In this document: positions 12,438 to 14,385 of the stretch, piece by piece
Position numbering within the stretch: position 1 is the stretch's first letter
Layout: every line of letters begins with the position of its first letter
Assembly (NCBI GenBank): GCA_009784305.1
Contig: WRBZ01000006.1
Coordinates: forward strand, 1-14,385
Reading direction: 5' to 3'
Source of the DNA: Synergistaceae bacterium
Lineage (GTDB): Bacteria > Synergistota > Synergistia > Synergistales > Aminobacteriaceae
Length of the DNA: 14,385 bases
Position numbers and translations under genes: made by a program
The notes under the pieces: generated by a model
What the model was told of the DNA's origin: nothing
Seen by the model: the letters and a program-made list of their open reading frames with translations, nothing else
The model's database searches: none

Positions 12438-14148
12438 TCAGACCTGCAAAGCGTTCATTCTTGACAGCGTTTCATTTTCATACAGAGGATCAAATTCCGC
12501 TGTATTGAACGATATGACTCTTGAGTGCCATGAAGGTGAATGGCTTGTCATAGTAGGCAGGAATGGTTCGGGAAAGTCTACACTGTTAAAGTTTTTAAGC
12601 GCCCTGTTGATACCTGAACGGGGCGTTTGTCGTGTTTTTGGGCTTGACACTTCTCTCCCTGAGAATGTGGCTGAAATCCGCTCTCTTGTAGCTATGGTCT
12701 TTCAAAACCCTGAAAACCAGATAGTTGGGGTCACAGTTGAGGATGATGCAGCGTTTGCGTTGGAGAATCAATATATCCCGACAGATGAGATAGAGCGCAG
12801 GGTTGCTTTCAGCATAGGTAAAGCCGGTTTACTGGAAAAACGAAAAAGCTCCGTCCACAGCTTGTCCGGAGGCGAGAAACAAAGGCTTGCGCTTGCGGGG
12901 GCAATAGCGCAGGGAGCAAAAATGTTCCTGCTGGATGAAGCTACCTCGATGCTCGACTCTTACGGCAGGGATGACATATTATCATTATTCATGGAGCTTC
13001 ATTCAGAAGGCCATACCATCGTTCAAGTGACGCATAACATAGAGGAAGTCCGTTTTGCCGATCGTATTGTGATAATTGATAATGGACGCCATATTTGGTC
13101 CGGTGGGCGGAAAGAGTTTTTTATGAGCGCGGAGTCTTTCGGGTTTGATCTGCCTGCCCTTGCTGAATTTGCGAGAAAAATCGGCGCTGAGGATATTGCC
13201 GATTATAAGGAAACAAGGAATAAAGCCCTCGATCTTCCGCGTGATGATGAAAGAATAAGGCAAATAAAAGGGTTGTTTGAGACCACCCCGTCGCTTCGCG
13301 CCACCCCTCCTTGGAGGGGAATTACCCCGTCGCTTCGCAACACCCCTCCACAGAGGGGAATAATTGAAGTGCGGAATCTTTCGCATGTTTATTCGGACGG
13401 GGTTTCTGATAGAATTGCGCTGGATAACGTCTCGTTTTGTATTGAAAGGGGGGAGTTAGTAACCCTCACTGGCCGCACCGGAAGCGGAAAATCCACTCTT
13501 ATACAATACCTCAACGCTCTTTACACCATAAATGACTCCGAAACCCATAGAGGACGCACCCCAGGGGAACCCGTTATCGGAGAAGTTCTCATAGATGGGC
13601 AAAATATAAACATAAACCCCAGGGAGGCAAGGCGCAAAATCGGTATGGTCTTCCAGTTTCCGGAGCACCAGCTTTTTGCTCAGACTGTGCGCGAGGAATT
13701 GGGCTTTGCCCTTAAAAACTGGGGGATATCGGATAGTGAACACGAAGAACGTATACTTGAAGCCGTGAAACAGTCAGGTATTACGGAATCAATGATTGAG
13801 AGGAGCCCTTTTTCCCTGTCCGGTGGAGAGATGAGAGCGGTCTGCATTGCCTCCGCACTTGTCACAAAGCCCGATTGGCTTATTCTTGACGAGCCTGTGG
13901 CGGGACTTGATTCAAGAGCTAAAAGGGAGCTTTTATCGTTGCTGAACGAGCTCAAATCATCGGGAGTCGGAATACTGACAGTCACGCATGATTTGGAATT
14001 TGCGCTTTTGAACAGTGACCGCATACTTGTTCTACAGGAAGGGAAACTCGTTTGTGATGCTGTTCCTGAAGCAGCAGCCCAATTCTTATACGAATCACGC
14101 GCGCTGAAACTCCCCGATATTGTAAATTTGTGGAGAGAATTGAGATGA
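12424..14148 (+). CDS. ecfA1A2: Fused ECF-transporter ATPase, EcfA1-EcfA2 in one polypeptide
   Basis: The protein holds two complete ABC ATPase domains and should power a vitamin or metal ECF importer by binding the transmembrane EcfT. With TTG 12424 as start it has 574 residues. Domain 1: Walker A GRNGSGKST (45-53), FQNPENQIVG (93-102), signature LSGGE (147-151), Walker B MFLLDEAT (167-174), H204. Domain 2: Walker A GRTGSGKST (350-358), FQFPEHQLFAQT (410-421), LSGGE (465-469), LILDEP (486-491), H522. The FQNPxNQ/DEATSMLD style matches EcfA1 and FQFPEHQLF/DEPVAGLD matches EcfA2. The linker contains two copies of a 13-residue repeat (288-313). Start uncertain: no ATG in frame near the rplQ end; TTG 12421 and 12424 are the candidates, without a good ribosome-binding site. 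No EcfT gene follows. Confidence 0.9.
   Translation: MKGNNQTCKAFILDSVSFSYRGSNSAVLNDMTLECHEGEWLVIVGRNGSGKSTLLKFLSALLIPERGVCRVFGLDTSLPENVAEIRSLVAMVFQNPENQIVGVTVEDDAAFALENQYIPTDEIERRVAFSIGKAGLLEKRKSSVHSLSGGEKQRLALAGAIAQGAKMFLLDEATSMLDSYGRDDILSLFMELHSEGHTIVQVTHNIEEVRFADRIVIIDNGRHIWSGGRKEFFMSAESFGFDLPALAEFARKIGAEDIADYKETRNKALDLPRDDERIRQIKGLFETTPSLRATPPWRGITPSLRNTPPQRGIIEVRNLSHVYSDGVSDRIALDNVSFCIERGELVTLTGRTGSGKSTLIQYLNALYTINDSETHRGRTPGEPVIGEVLIDGQNININPREARRKIGMVFQFPEHQLFAQTVREELGFALKNWGISDSEHEERILEAVKQSGITESMIERSPFSLSGGEMRAVCIASALVTKPDWLILDEPVAGLDSRAKRELLSLLNELKSSGVGILTVTHDLEFALLNSDRILVLQEGKLVCDAVPEAAAQFLYESRALKLPDIVNLWRELR
13285..13323 (+). repeat. 39-bp palindrome-containing tandem repeat, copy 1
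   Basis: First copy of a 39-bp unit that begins ACCCCGTCGCTTCGC and contains the hairpin-forming CACCCCTCC-TTG-GAGGGG. It is read in frame as TPSLRATPPWRGI (residues 288-300) in the linker between the two ATPase domains. The inner inverted repeat pairs CCCCTC with GAGGGG around a short loop. The unit matches copy 2 at 33 of 39 positions. The layout recalls repeat-derived peptide insertions such as the Rickettsia palindromic elements. That parallel is inference. Confidence 0.85.
13324..13362 (+). repeat. 39-bp palindrome-containing tandem repeat, copy 2
   Basis: Second copy, directly joined to the first and in the same reading frame, encoding TPSLRNTPPQRGI (residues 301-313). It differs from copy 1 at six positions: two just after CTTCGC, the three-base loop (ACA for TTG) and the last base. 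The inverted repeat CCCCTC/GAGGGG is fully kept although the loop between changed, as expected if the palindrome is the conserved part. The second ATPase domain begins directly afterwards (IIEVRNLSHVYSDG). Confidence 0.85.
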
Positions 14149-14171
14149 ACAACCTAAGAGAGAAAAATTGA
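14145..14171 (+). other. Eight-codon ORF overlapping the ecfA1A2 stop (possible gene remnant or leader)
   Basis: ATG 14145 overlaps the ATPase stop in an ATGA junction and has GGAGAG at 14132-14137, 7 nt upstream, as a plausible ribosome-binding site. It encodes only MNNLREKN before TGA 14169-14171. This is where a coupled ecfT gene would be expected in many Firmicutes-type arrangements. It may be a remnant of a lost gene, a tiny leader peptide, or chance. I cannot tell which, and no homology is visible in eight residues. Confidence 0.3.
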
Positions 14172-14196
14172 TGTTATCATTATATTAAGTTAATAT
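14168..14196 (+). promoter_or_regulatory. Putative sigma-70-type promoter of purM
   Basis: TTGATG at 14168-14173 resembles the -35 box TTGACA (4 of 6). TAATAT at 14191-14196, after a 17-nt spacer, resembles the -10 box TATAAT (4 of 6). Transcription would start near 14203, leaving a leader of about 11 nt that still holds the AAGGGG ribosome-binding site. This is the first AT-rich gap in the whole window, which supports a new transcription unit. It is a sequence-only prediction. Confidence 0.4.
14182..14196. promoter_or_regulatory. Perfect AT-rich palindrome, possible operator before purM
   Basis: ATATTAA-G-TTAATAT is a perfect 7-nt inverted repeat around a single G. It covers the proposed -10 box of the purM promoter, where a dimeric repressor could block transcription. 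It does not look like the PurR box (ACGAA-type) of Bacillus, nor like a rho-independent terminator, since it lacks GC and a proper loop. AT-rich palindromes also arise by chance in such gaps. Confidence 0.3.
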
Positions 14197-14213
14197 TTAA
14201 AAAGGGGCGCAAT

Positions 14214-14385
14214 ATGAAATCATCAATAAATTACGAATCTGCGGGAGTGAACATCTCTGCGGGAGAAAATTGGGTTGAAGCGATAAAGGAATTATCAAAA
14301 AAATATTCAGCGTCGAATAGTGCGCACGGTGGGATAGGTGGATTTTCCGGCCTGTATCATATCGGCGGGGGGCAGTATCTTGCAG
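14214..14385 (+). CDS. purM: Phosphoribosylformylglycinamidine cyclo-ligase (AIR synthetase), N-terminal part
   Basis: PurM catalyses the ATP-dependent ring closure of FGAM to AIR, the fifth step of de novo purine synthesis, in the cytosol. The first 57 codons are present, and the gene runs off the window. They show NYESAGVNISAGENWVEAIK, the family's YxxAGVDIxAGnxxVxxIK start, and then GGIGGFSGLYHIGGGQYL, matching the GGFGGLF block near the active site. ATG 14214 follows AAGGGG (14202-14207) at 6 nt. It stands 65 nt after the ATPase gene, with its own probable promoter. Whether other pur genes follow cannot be seen. Confidence 0.92.
   Translation, partial: MKSSINYESAGVNISAGENWVEAIKELSKKYSASNSAHGGIGGFSGLYHIGGGQYLA

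Noticed and set aside
13003..13386. 127-codon minus-strand frame containing SPLWRGVAKRRG-like text
   Set aside because: It is the reverse reading of the 39-bp repeats within the ATPase gene. Repeats of this kind stay open on both strands, so this is not evidence for a gene.
14182..14200. AT-rich palindrome as a rho-independent terminator after the ATPase gene
   Set aside because: The stem has no GC pairs and a one-base centre; it fits an operator better than a terminator.

Overview
The window is one long, tightly packed plus-strand cluster: the 3' part of the S10 operon, the complete spc operon and the complete alpha operon, followed by an ECF-transporter ATPase gene and the start of purM. 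Gene order is rpsS(partial)-rplV-rpsC-rplP-rpmC-rpsQ-rplN-rplX-rplE-rpsN-rpsH-rplF-rplR-rpsE-rpmD-rplO-secY-adk-map-KOW-infA-rpmJ-rpsM-rpsK-rpsD-rpoA-rplQ-ecfA1A2-purM(partial). Gaps are 0-36 nt or overlaps until the 65-nt gap before purM. No tRNA, rRNA, CRISPR or insertion sequence was seen, and no stretch over 300 bases lacks a gene.

The organism is a bacterium of intermediate GC content. A small L14e-like KOW protein between map and infA, adk-map inside the cluster, zinc-type S14, S4 and L36, and ECF ATPases straight after rplQ fit the Firmicutes/Clostridia to Synergistota range. I lean towards Synergistota from the general look of the proteins. That is impression-level inference and was not tested by a search.

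Region 1-7524 encodes ribosomal proteins and the SecY translocon channel. Region 7536-9204 holds adenylate kinase, methionine aminopeptidase and the KOW protein, with overlapping ends that suggest translational coupling. Region 9227-12437 holds IF-1, L36, S13, S11, S4, RNA polymerase alpha and L17. Together these supply ribosome assembly, initiation, nascent-chain processing, membrane insertion and transcription.

The unusual part is 12424-14213. The two ECF ATPases, EcfA1 and EcfA2, usually separate proteins, are fused into one polypeptide of about 574 residues. Their linker carries two in-frame tandem copies of a 39-bp palindrome-containing repeat. No EcfT gene follows: an ATGA junction leads only to an 8-codon ORF. 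After that comes an AT-rich gap with a plausible promoter and a perfect 7+1+7 palindrome ahead of purM. I found no wholly new multi-gene system; the rest is a conserved housekeeping operon with local oddities.
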